A DNA stretch of 64,000 nt, from contig NC_061514.1 in the NCBI RefSeq assembly GCF_022539505.1, forward strand, positions 39,461,769-39,525,768. Reading direction: 5' to 3'. Within the stretch, counting starts at the first letter, position 1. Every line of letters starts with the position of its first letter. The notes beneath the pieces are model-generated. The model saw nothing but the letters and a program-made list of their open reading frames with translations, was not told where the DNA came from and did not search any database. The position numbers were made by a program, and so were the translations under genes. The DNA is from Lolium rigidum (Eukaryota; Streptophyta; Magnoliopsida; Poales; Poaceae). Of this stretch, positions 28,724 to 39,350 are shown in pieces.

Positions 28724-30260
28724 CTCGCTGGTGCGGGGACGGGCGAGATGGGAGGCGCTCGTGGGGGCGCGCGCACCTACCACCAACTGCTGCCGCTGCT
28801 GCTGCTGCGGGAGGGAGAAGAGAGGTGGAGACGGCAGGGAGGTTGGGGGTTAAGTTTACTTTTAGTTTCCTTGTTTATTTATTTATTCCTTCTTTTTCAG
28901 GAGGACGAGCGGCGTGAGGAACTGTGTCTGCGTGCTGCTGGTCTTTTGCAAGAAAGTAGTTTTCCCGATCTGGGACGGAAGTTAGCCGTGTCTGACAGAA
29001 CTTGATCTCCACCGTCGGCTTTGCTGTCTGGGCCCAGCTTGCGCTGTGAACGCAGCACCAGATCCAAGAGAGCGAATGGAAGAAAAAAAACACGATTTCG
29101 GCATTTATCACAAGATTTTCTCTCTAGAACCAGAATTCGAGGTTTTTATTACGGGTTCTTACTACTACTAGCACATGGAAAACATGTCTTTATGCCTCAA
29201 AACATCTAACTTATCTGGTCTAACTTATCTGGCGAGGAAGAAGGAAGATGGACGGCTGGCGAGGCGAGGACTACCCAATGGATCGATGAAACCCTCGAGG
29301 AATGACATGTTTGGGCACCTGCATCCTTCCTTGATGCCACTGGTGGTGGACAACAAAGCGGTGACATGAGGAGAAGGAAAGATCAAGAACAATCCGGGAG
29401 CCCAATAAAGAATGTCGAGGGGGCTAAGCCAAAAACAAATGCTGAATTTTCAGAATTCTTTCATGTATAGGTTGCGGCATTAAAGATTCTGCCAAGCAAT
29501 TAGAAAAGCTCCTCCCCTAAACGACAAAGCAACGTTGGACACGAGGGGAGTGTGGGAGGAAGTTACGCACTAAGCATTAGTCCATAACGGTTGTCTCTAA
29601 TTGTTGTTCCTATTTGCAAAGGTTTGCATGGAGGAGTGTCAGATGTCGCTTTACTAGGAAGTAGTGACAATGGTGGTGATATCATCACAACACACACACA
29701 TAGTAAGTACAACGAAGAAGAAGAAGATAGTCGATGAGTGACCAACACGGTGGTGATCAGCGAGGATAATGAATTGGAAGAGGAATTGGCGGGCATCCAA
29801 TTTTCCGGAGGCCACACAAATAGATCCCTGATCAATTCACACATTAACACGTGAAAAATATGGTAGTCCCATACAACTCGTTCATTTGTTTATATATATG
29901 TGCGAACAATAACTTTTGGATGAAAATAAGCAAACAACTCTAAAATCCTAGGAAACTAGTTTGTGGCAACTTTCTAGATAAATATGCCTCTCTTGTTAGA
30001 CTACAGAGGGTATCACACTAGTGTATGATACCACCCACTATAACTAGTCTTAGGTCTTATCTAACATTTGTTTATTATAAGTACAATACTGATGTGGCAC
30101 CAATTAATGGAGAAAAAGAGTGGTGTTGTATATTCTCTAACATTACAAGAATGCCCCCCATAGCCATCATTTTTTTATGGATGGCATAAGGAAAAAAAGT
30201 ACTTGCAAAAGTCTTTGCCTAGTAATGTGATTTCTTGGCATCAAACAAGGGGGCGGATAG
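28724..30260. other. CPR upstream region and intergenic DNA
   Basis: The first few hundred bases are the promoter and 5' UTR side of the minus-strand reductase gene; CTG-rich near 28790-28810. I see no clear TATA box. Around 30000-30130 there is a GTATCACACTAGTGTATGATACC inverted pair of MITE type. No gene recognised. Confidence 0.4.
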
Positions 30261-30265
30261 ATATG

Positions 30266-31977
30266 TGATACGTCTCCGACGTATCGATAATTTCTTATGT
30301 TCCATGCCACATTATTGATGATATCTACATGTTTTATGCACACTTTATGTCATATTCGTGCATTTTCTGGAACTAACCTATTAACAAGATGCCGAAGTGC
30401 CAGTTCCTGTTTTCTGCTGTTTTTTGTTTCAGAAATCCTAGTAAAGAAATATTCTCGGAATTGGACGAAATCAACGCCCAGGTTCCTATTTTTCCACGAA
30501 GCTTCTAGAACACCCGAGAGTCGCCAGAGGGGGGCCACTGGGCCCCCAGACGACAGGGTGGCGCGGCCAGGGCCTGGGCCGCGCCTCCCTAGTGTGTCAC
30601 CGCCTCGTCGCCTCTCCGACTCCGCCTCTTCGCCTATAAAAAGGTCCCTGACCTAAAACTTCGATACGAAAAAGCCACGGTACGAGGAACCTTCCAGAGC
30701 CGCCGCCATCGCGAAGCCAAGATCTAGGGGACAGGAGTCTCTGTTCCGGCACGCCGCCGGGACGGGGAAGTGCCCCCGGAAGGCTCCTCCATCGACACCA
30801 CCGCCATCTCCATCAACGCTGCTGTCTCCCATGAGGAGGGAGTAGTTCTCCATCGAGGCTCGGGGCTGTACCGGTAGCTATGTGGTTCATCTCTCTCCTA
30901 TGTACTTCAATACAATAATCTCATGAGCTGCCTTACATGATTGAGATTCATATGATGATGCTTGTAATCTAGATGTCATTATGCTAGTCAAGTGGGTTTT
31001 ACTTATGTGATGTCCGGAGACTCCTTGTCCCACGTGTGTAAAGGTGACAGTGTGTGCACCGTGTGGGTCTCTTAGGCTATATTTCACAGAATACTTATTC
31101 ACTGTTATGAATGCGCGTAGTGAAGTGCTTATTTATATCTCTTTATGATTGCAATGTGTTTTGTATCACAATTTATCTATGTGCTACTCTAGTGATGTTA
31201 TTAAAGTAGTTTTATTCCTCCTGCACGGTGTAATGGTGACAGTGTGTGCATCCGTGTTAGTACTTGGCGTAGGCTATGATTATGATCTCTTGTAGATTAT
31301 GAAGTTAACTATTGCTATGATGGTATTGGTGTGATCTATTCCTCCTACATAGTGTGAAGGTGACAGTGTGCATGCTATGTTAGTACTTGGTGTGGTTATG
31401 TTGATCTGTCATGCACTCTAAGGTTATTTAAATATGAACATTGAATATTGTGGAGCTTGTTAACTCCGGCATTGAGGGTTCGTGTAATCCTACGCAATTA
31501 GTGGTGTTCATCATCCAACAAGAGAGTGTAGAGTATGCATTTATCTATTCTGTTATGTGATCAAAGTTGAGAGTGTCCACTAGTGAAAGTCTAATCCCTA
31601 GGCCTTGTTCCTAAATATCGCTATCGCCGCTTGTTTCTTCGTTTTATTGCGTTACTACTGCTGCGTTACTACGCTTGTTTACCGTCCTGGGCAAAGCACT
31701 TTTCCGGTGCCGTTGCCACTTGCTCATACTTATTTATACCACCTGTATTTCACTATCTCTTCGCCGAACTAGTGCACCTATTAGGTGTGTTGGGGACACA
31801 AGAGACTTCTTGCTTTGTGGTTGCAGGGTTGCATGAGAGGCATATCTTTGACCTCTTCCTCCTTGAGATCGATAAACCTTGGGTGATCCACTTAAGGGAA
31901 ACTTGCTGCTGTTCTACAAACCTCTGCTCTTGGAGGCCCAACACTGTCTACAAGAATAGAAGCACCCGTAGACATCA
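30266..31977 (+). repeat. 5' LTR (1712 bp)
   Basis: TG...CA borders; aligns with 35455-37165 throughout with a modest number of substitutions and 1-bp indels. Contains a TATA-like box at 30635-30642. ORFs inside the LTR are incidental. Confidence 0.92.
30635..30642 (+). promoter_or_regulatory. TATA-like box in the 5' LTR
   Basis: TATAAAAA in a GC-rich context (CGCCTATAAAAAGG), placed mid-LTR as expected for the U3/R boundary of a pol II promoter. Confidence 0.6.
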
Positions 31978-31987
31978 AGCTATTTTA

Positions 31988-32005
31988 TGGCGCCGTTGTC
32001 GGGGA
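31988..32005 (+). promoter_or_regulatory. Primer binding site, tRNA-Asp type
   Basis: TGGCGCCGTTGTCGGGGA begins ten bases after the LTR. This is the primer-site sequence described for Athila-lineage elements (tRNA-Asp primer). Confidence 0.8.
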
Positions 32006-32137
32006 GGAAAGGTAAAAGGTACTCACACTCCGGATCTCGGCTACTAAGCTATTTTCGCCGTTGTAAGTACTCGAAGCTATTTCCTTTAGATCCTGCAATT
32101 GCATCTTTTTGTTTCTTGTTTACACTAGTTTGGCATA

Positions 32138-32863
32138 ATGGACGACAATGAGCTTCTTATTCTATTTCCTGATTTAAGACATGGATGGTTTGATGCGAAA
32201 ATTAAAAAACCCATGGAACATATTAGCATGAACACTTTGAATACCATTGTTGCTAATGATATGGAAAATTCTAAGCTTGGGGAAGCTGGTTTTGATGAGC
32301 ATGATCTTTTTAGTCCCCCAAGCATTGAGGAGAAAATTTACTTTGATGATACTTTGCCTCCCATATATGATGATTATAATGATAGTGGTCTTTTGGTGCC
32401 ACCTACTATGGAGAGTAAATTTGATTATGATTACAATATGCCTCCTATATTTGATGATGAGAATAATAATGATAGCTACTTTGTTGAATTTGCTCCTACT
32501 ACAATTAATAAGAATAACTATGCTTATGTGGAGAGTAATAATTTTATGCATGAGACTCATGATAAGAATGCTTTATGTGATAGTTATATTGTTGAGTTTG
32601 CTCATGATGCTACTGAAAGTTATTATGAGAGAGGAAAATATGGTTGTAGAAATTTTCATGTTACTAAAATGCCTCTCTATGTGCTGAAATTTTTGAAGCT
32701 ACACTTGTTTTATCTTCCTATGCTTGTTACTTTGCTCTTCATGAACTTGTTTATTTACAAGATTCCTATGCATAGGAAGCATGTTAGGCTTAAATTTGTT
32801 TTGAATTTGCTTCTTGATGCTCTCTTTTGCCTCATACTCTATTTTTCATGTGAGCATCATTAA
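32138..32863 (+). CDS. Retrotransposon ORF of unknown function (241 aa)
   Basis: Intact ORF starting MDDNELLILFPDLRHGWFDA, about 130 bp after the primer site. The N-terminal 160 residues are acidic and Asn/Asp/Tyr-rich with repeated PPIYDDYND / PPIFDDENN modules (about 74-117). The C-terminus has two hydrophobic segments (about 182-207 and 220-238) separated by a basic HRKHVRLK stretch, suggesting a membrane hairpin. No gag zinc knuckle, protease or polymerase motif. Related ORFs occur in high-copy wheat LTR elements from memory of such sequences, but no function is known to me. The position is that of gag; the membrane-like end invites comparison with the env-like ORF of Athila elements. Confidence 0.7.
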   Translation: MDDNELLILFPDLRHGWFDAKIKKPMEHISMNTLNTIVANDMENSKLGEAGFDEHDLFSPPSIEEKIYFDDTLPPIYDDYNDSGLLVPPTMESKFDYDYNMPPIFDDENNNDSYFVEFAPTTINKNNYAYVESNNFMHETHDKNALCDSYIVEFAHDATESYYERGKYGCRNFHVTKMPLYVLKFLKLHLFYLPMLVTLLFMNLFIYKIPMHRKHVRLKFVLNLLLDALFCLILYFSCEHH

Positions 32864-35438
32864 AGCTACTGAGCCCATCTTAATGGCTATAAAGAAAGAA
32901 CTTCTTGGGAGATAACCCATGTGTTATTTTGCTACAGTACTTTGTTTTATATTTGTTTCTTGGAAGTTGTTTACTACTGTAGCAACCTCTCCTTATCTTA
33001 GTTTTGTGCTTTGTTGTGCCAAGTAAAGTCTTTGATAGTAAAGTGAATACTAGATTTGGATTACTGCGCAGTTTCAGATTTCTTTGCTGTCACGAATTTC
33101 GACCTCGCCTCCCTGTAGGTAGCTCAGAAAATTAAGCCAATTTACGTGCGTGATCCTCAGATATGTACGCAACTTTCATTCAATTTGGGCATTTTCATTT
33201 GAGCAAGTCTGGTGCCTCAATAAACTCCATCTTTACGGACTGTTCTGTTTTGACAGATTCTGCCTTTTATTTCGCATTACCTCTTTTGCTATGTTGGATG
33301 AATTTCTTTGATCCATTAATGTCCGAGTAGCTTTATGCAATGTCCGGAAGTGTTAAGAATGATTGTGTCACCTCTGAACATGTTAATTTTTATTGTCCAC
33401 TAACCCTCTAATGAGTTGTTTCGAGTTTGGTGTGGAGGAAGTTTTCAAGGATCAAGAGAGGAGTATGATACAATATGATCAAGGAGAGTGAAAGCTCTAA
33501 GCTTGGGGATGCCCCGGTGGTTCACCCCTGCATATTTTAAGAAGAATCAAGCGTCTAAGCTTGGGGATGCCCAAGGCATCCCCTTCTTCATCGACAACAT
33601 TATCGAGTTCCTCCCCGAAACTATATTTTTATTCCGTCACATCTTATGTACTTTGCTTGGAGCGTCTGTTTGTTTTTGTTTTTGTTTTGTTTGAATAAAA
33701 TGGATCCTAGCATTCACTTGTATGGGAGAGAGACACGCTCCGCTGTAGCATATGGACAAGTATGTCCTTAGGCTTTACTCATAGTATTCATGGCGAAGTT
33801 TCTTCTTCGTTAAATTGTTATATGGTTGGAATTGGAAAATGCTACATGTAGTAATTCTAAAATGTCTTGAATAATTTGATACTTGGCAATTGTTGTGCTC
33901 ATGTTTAAGCTCTTGCATCATATACTTTGCACCCATTAATGAAGAAACACCTAGAGCTTGCTAAATTTGGTTTGCATATTTGGTCTCTCTAACGTCTAGA
34001 TAATATCTAGTATTAAGTTTTGAACAACAAGGAAGACGGTGTAGAGTCTTATAATGTTTACAATATGTCTTTTATGTGAGTCTTGCTGCACCGGTTCATC
34101 CTTGTGTTTGTTTCAAATAACCTTGCTAGCCTAAACCTTGTATCGAGAGGGAATACTTCTCATGCATCCAAAATCCTTGAGCCAACCACTATGCCATTTG
34201 TGTCCACCATACCTACCTACTACATGGTATTTCTCCGCCATTCCAAAGTAAATTGCTTGAGTGCTACCTTTAAAATTTCCATTCTTTACCTTTGCAATAT
34301 ATAGCTCATGGGACAAATAGCTTAAAAACTATTGTGGTATTGAATATGTACTTATGCACTTTATCTCTTATTAAGTTGCTTGTTGTGCGATAACCATGTT
34401 CCCGGGGACGCCATCAACTACTCTTTGTTGAATATCATGTGAGTTGCTATGCATGTCCGTCTCGTACGAAGTAAGAGAGATCTACCACCTTAATGGTTGG
34501 AGCATGCATATTGTTAGAGAAGAACATTGGGCCGCTAACTAAAGCCATGAATCATGGTGGAAGTTTCAGATTTTGGACATATATCCTCAATCTCATATGA
34601 GAACACTAATCTGTTGCCACATGCTTATGCATTAAAGAGGAGTCCATTATCTCGTTGTCCATGTTGTCCCGGTATGGATGTCTAAGTTGAGAATAATCAA
34701 AAGCGAGAAATCCAAAATGCGAGCTTTCTCCTTAGACCTTTGTACGAGGCGGCATGGAGGTACCCCATTGTGACACTTGGTTAAAACATGTGTATTGCGA
34801 TGATCCGGTAGTCCAAGCTAATTAGGACAAGGTGCGGGCACTATTAGTATACTATGCATGAGGCTTGCAACTTGTAAGATATAATTTACATGATACATAT
34901 GCTTTATTACTACCGTTGACAAAATTGTTTCATGTTTTCAAAATAAAAGCTCTAGCACAAATATAGCAATCGATGCTTTCCTCTTTGAAGGACCTTTCTT
35001 TTACTTTTATTGTTGAGTCAGTTCACCTATTTCTCTCCACCTCAAGAAGCAAACACTTGTGTGAACTGTGCATTGATTCCTACATACTTGCATATTGCAC
35101 TTGTTATATTAATCTATGTTGACAATTATCCATGAGATATACATGTTACAAGTTGAAAGCAACCGCTGAAACTTAATCTTCTTGTGTGTTGCTTCAATAC
35201 CTTTACTTTGATTTATTGCTTTATGAGTTAACTCTTATGCAAGACTTATTGATGCTTGTCTTTAAGTACTATTCATGAAAAGTCTTTGCTTTATGATTCA
35301 TTTGTTTACTCATGTCATTACCATTGTTTTGATCGCTGCATTCATTACATATGCTTACAATAGTATGATCAAGGTTATGATGGCATGTCACTCCGAAATT
35401 ATCTTTGTTATCGTTTACCTGCTCGGGACGAGCGAGAA
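32864..35438 (+). other. Non-coding interior of the Athila-like element
   Basis: AT-rich, no ORF above 90 codons with recognised content. No polymerase or integrase remnant seen, as in large retrotransposon derivatives. Confidence 0.65.
33497..33570 (+). repeat. Two internal copies of the PPT motif
   Basis: CTAAGCTTGGGGATGC occurs at 33497-33512 and 33555-33570, identical to the motif that abuts the 3' LTR at 35439-35454. The second copy is followed by GGCATCCCC, making a small hairpin with GGGGATGCC. Confidence 0.8.
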
Positions 35439-35454
35439 CTAAGCTTGGGGATGC
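35439..35454 (+). promoter_or_regulatory. Polypurine tract region
   Basis: CTAAGCTTGGGGATGC lies directly before the 3' LTR, the position where plus-strand DNA synthesis is primed. It is only partly polypurine. Confidence 0.6.
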
Positions 35455-37165
35455 CGATACGTCTCCGACGTATCGATAATTTCTTATGTTCCATGCCACA
35501 TTATTGATGATATCTACATGTTTTATGCACACTTTATGTCATATTCGTGCATTTTCGGAACTAACCTATTAACAAGATGCCGAAGTGCCAGTTCCTGTTT
35601 TCTGCTGTTTTTGGTTTCAGAAATCCTAGTAAAGAAATATTCTCGGAATTGGACGAAATCAACGCCCAGGTTCCTATTTTTCCACGAAGCTTCCAGAACA
35701 CCCGAGAGTCGCCAGAGGGGGGCCACTGGGCCCCCAGACGACAGGGTGGCGCGGCCAGGGCCTGGGCCGCGCCCCCCTAGTGTGTCACCGCCTCGTCGCC
35801 TCTCCGACTCCGCCTCTTCGCCTATAAAAAGGTCCCTGACCTAAAACTTCGATATGAAAAAGCCACGGTACGAGGAAACTTCCAGAGCCGCCGCCATCGC
35901 GAAGCCAAGATGCGGGGACGGGAGTCTGCGTTCGGCACGCCGCCGGGACGGGGAAGTGCCCCGGAAGGCTCCTCCATCGACACCACCGCCATCTCCATCA
36001 ACGGCTGCTGTCTCCCATGAGGAGGGAGTAGTTCTCCATCGAGGCTCGGGGCTGTACCGGTAGCTATGTGGTTCATCTCTCTCCTATGTACTTCAATACA
36101 ATAATCTCATGAGCTGCCTTACATGATTGAGATTCATATGATGATGCTTGTAATCTAGATGTCATTATGCTAGTCAAGTGGGTTTTACTTATGTGATCTC
36201 CGGAGACTCCTTGTCCCACGTGTGTAAAGGTGACAGTGTGTGCACCGTGTGGGTCTCTTAGGCTATATTTCACAGAATACTTATTCACTCGTTATGAATG
36301 GCGTAGTGAAGTGCTTATTTATATCTCTTTATGATTGCAATGTGTTTTGTATCACAATTTATCTATGTGCTACTCTAGTGATGTTATTAAAGTAGTTTTA
36401 TTCCTCCCGCACGGTGTAATGGTGACGGTGTGTGCATCCGTGTTAGTACTTGGCGTAGGCTATGATTATGATCTCTTGTAGATTATGAAGTTAACTATTG
36501 CTATGATGGTATTGGTGTGATCTATTCCTCCTACATAGTGTGAAGGTGACGAGTGTGCATGCTATGTTAGTACTTGGTGTGGTTATGTTGATCTCGTCAT
36601 GCACTCTAAGGTTATTTAAATATGAACATTGAATATTGTGGAGCTTGTTAACTCCGGCATTGAGGGTTCGTGTAATCCTACGCAATTAGTGGTGTTCATC
36701 ATCCAACAAGAGAGTGTAGAGTATGCATTTATCTATTCCGTTATGTGATCAAAGTTGAGAGTGTCCACTAGTGAAAGTCTAATCCCTAGGCCTTGTTCCT
36801 AAATATCGCTATCGCCGCTTGTTTCTTGTTTCTATGCGTTACTACTGCTTGCGTTACTACTGCTTGTTTCTTGTCCCGGGCAAAGCACTTTTCGGGTGCC
36901 GTTGCCACTGCTCATACTTATTTATACCACATGTATTTCACTATCTCTTCGCCGAACTAGTGCACCTATTAGGTGTGTTGGGGACACAAGAGACGTCTTG
37001 CTTTGTGGTTGCAGGGTTGCATGAGAGGGATATCTTTGACCTCTTCCTCCCTGAGATCGATAAACCTTGGGTGATCCACTTAAGGCAAACTTGCTGCTGT
37101 TCTACAAACCTCTGCTCTTGGAGGCCCAACACTGTCTACAAGAATAGAAGCACCCGTAGACATCA
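35455..37165 (+). repeat. 3' LTR (1711 bp)
   Basis: Matches the 5' LTR. The first base is C where the 5' copy has T, so the canonical TG is lost here. Ends GACATCA followed by ATATG. TATA-like box at 35823-35830. Confidence 0.92.
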
Positions 37166-37170
37166 ATATG

Positions 37171-37343
37171 TGACGTGCTACACTTGTCACCGGCAGATAA
37201 TAGCATCATGGTAGGTTGCAAGAACCCGGCACATGTAGTGTCGTGATAGATTGAATGGAGGAATTAATAGTGGGATGAAACCTGCTACCCACGAGGGTAG
37301 CTGCGCACCCCTTGGGCATATGACACCTGTTCACTTTTGTTCA
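37171..37343. other. Short intergenic gap
   Basis: The sequence immediately right of the Athila-like element's duplication; nothing recognised. Confidence 0.4.
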
Positions 37344-38446
37344 AACCTCATTACCTCATCCCGCCTATTACTGTATCAGTTTAGCAGTTTAATTAGTGGT
37401 TAAACCGGATAGGAAAATCCCCCACCTAACCCCCCGAACGAGCAGATCTCGTCTCCTACCCCCGTCCACCAGTGGGGCGCCTCGCGTCGTCCCTGCCCAC
37501 CAGCTGCATCGTGCCCCCATCACCATGCCGCTGCCGCTACCGCGCCGGCCACGGCCTCTTCTACCTCGAGCTGCTCTGCAGCGTCCTCCGAAGGGACAAC
37601 CATGGTGGCCGCCTGGATCGAATCGGGGAGTGGGGCGCTCGAGTAGGGGTGACTCCATTGCCGGCGCTCGGGGTCTGCTGGAGGATGGGAAGGCCGACCC
37701 GCCTAAGCTGCCTCGCGAGACGCCGATGTAGGTTGGGTCTCGTCGGGGAAAACTCGCAGGAAAACTTGCTGGCGCCATTAACAGCAGCGGGGCGGCGCCG
37801 CTGTTGGTCGACGGCTGCTCGGCCGCTTCTTGGGGCAGATGGCAAGACAAGGTCCATCATAGTGAGCAACAACAGCAGCCCATGGGTGCCACCACTCGTC
37901 GGCTGCGGCGTAAAGCGTCAAACAACGGCGCGCACGACCTTCGGCTCAGGCTCCGACCTCCCGTACGCCCCCGCGTCCATGGCCTCCTTCATCGGGTGCG
38001 GCGCGGTAGGGCGGTCCCGCATGTGTCCTCGGCGAAGGCTCTTAAGGCCGCCGCCCCTTGGCCCCTGGCCGCTAAACGCCGCCGCCCCTGGTCGCTAAGG
38101 CGCTGCGGGAGGCGGCTCCAGGCGAAGGCGCTACGGGAGGCGGGGCTCCAGGAACCGACGAGGGAGGCCAAGGCGATGCGGTTGAGGAGATCAACGCGGC
38201 GGCGACGCTCGACCGGAGACAGAGAAGAATGGCAGGGTCGGAGCTTAGAGGGCGTCGACATGGTGCGGAACGGAGCTTCAGAGCGCGTCGGCCTGGTGCA
38301 GCTACCGGCGGCGAAGCACCGAGAAAATTTGTTGTCGGCGGACCGGCGGAGGTCGCGGCTCGCAGCCGAGCGTGTGGAGCGATGATTACTAATTCGGTTT
38401 GTTGTACAGGTTCTATCGCAGGATTAGCGGATTAGGTAATCAGGTT
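37344..38446. mobile_element. Candidate inverted-repeat element with GC-rich interior
   Basis: The left end AACCTCATTACCTCATCC (37344) is mirrored at the right end by AACCTGATTACCTAATCC (38446 read inward). Weaker mirrored similarity continues about 60 bp (TTAATTAGTGG / GAATTAGTAAT). The interior is strikingly GC-rich with overlapping plus-strand ORFs at 37472-38098 (208 codons) and 37804-38385 (193 codons), neither recognised. No target duplication was found, so class and borders are open. It may be a Pack-type element that picked up host sequence. Confidence 0.45.
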
Positions 38447-39345
38447 ACTGTATGCAGCGTGGGATTCGGTCAAAGGCAAACTAAATTCGTAGGAATCTCT
38501 TTGTAGATCAGACGGTGATAGACGCATGCGTAGCTACCCATGTGTGTAGCAAATCCACTCTCAATTAATAGTTATGTTGTTCATTGTAAGTGACCTCAAA
38601 AGTTGATGTAAAAGTGGAGAATGATCCTGCACGTCCCGCTAGCTTGTGCATCCCACCTCTGTCAAGCCTTGCATGTGCTTTATATGAGTCCTTTTGTAAG
38701 GGTATAATATATGGATTAGTGTTTTGAGTTTTACATAAAGGAATATTTCATAGATTAAGAACATGTGTTGGATTTAAGTATATATGCCATGAAGATAGAG
38801 ATATACCTTAATTATTGGCATCAAAATCATCGATATAAAGAAAATGAATATGATATGATCAATAAGAAAAAATGAATATGGAGTTCTTGTGTGGAACTCA
38901 AATAAATCATACGCTTCCTTATGTGATAAACCATAGAGGATCAAGATCTATAGGAGAGTTTAGCTTCTTTCTTTTTTGCTGAAAAGGCATTTTGAGGAGT
39001 TTTATATAAAACTTAAGTACAACTCGTTCTCGCTGGGTTCACCGCTGAGCATCTCGGTTGTTACCGGCTCGGGAGCCAGACCTTACCAAAATGGTTAACA
39101 TAAGGTTTACAGTAAGCATCGACACCTGGCGCGACCATGACCGGAGAACTCGGCGTTAGCACCGGTTTGGACAGGTGCACCTACTTGGTCGGAACTCTAG
39201 CTTCCAAACCAGTGTGTGAACCGGTCGACCGGTCAATACGCTAGAGCGGTCTTTGTATGAGCCAGTTCTACCAACTTAACAGCAACCTACGCGCCACGTA
39301 GATATTTCACTTATAGTAAACAAATGTTAGATATAACGTGTGTGA
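38447..39345. other. Intergenic, no gene recognised
   Basis: AT-rich to 38990, then a mixed stretch with repeated ACCGGT words (39160-39240) that suggests an old CACTA subterminal fragment. Confidence 0.35.
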
Positions 39346-39350
39346 AGCGG

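Larger units (their letters stand above)
30266..37165 (+). mobile_element. Complete non-autonomous Athila-like (gypsy) LTR retrotransposon
   Basis: Two near-identical LTRs of about 1.71 kb bracket a 3.48-kb interior. The 5-bp duplication ATATG is present at 30261-30265 and 37166-37170. The LTR starts TGATACGTCTCCGACG (first T changed to C in the 3' copy) and ends GACATCA. Ten bases inside lies a primer site matching the tRNA-Asp type used by Athila-group elements. A purine-rich tract AAGCTTGGGGATGC abuts the 3' LTR. The interior encodes one 241-residue ORF and no gag, protease, reverse transcriptase or integrase, so mobility would depend on a partner. Few differences between LTRs suggest a recent insertion. 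Confidence 0.92.

Noticed and set aside
36941..37132. Small ORFs repeated in both Athila-like LTRs (also 31753-31944)
   Set aside because: Duplicated only because the LTR is duplicated; short and without motif.
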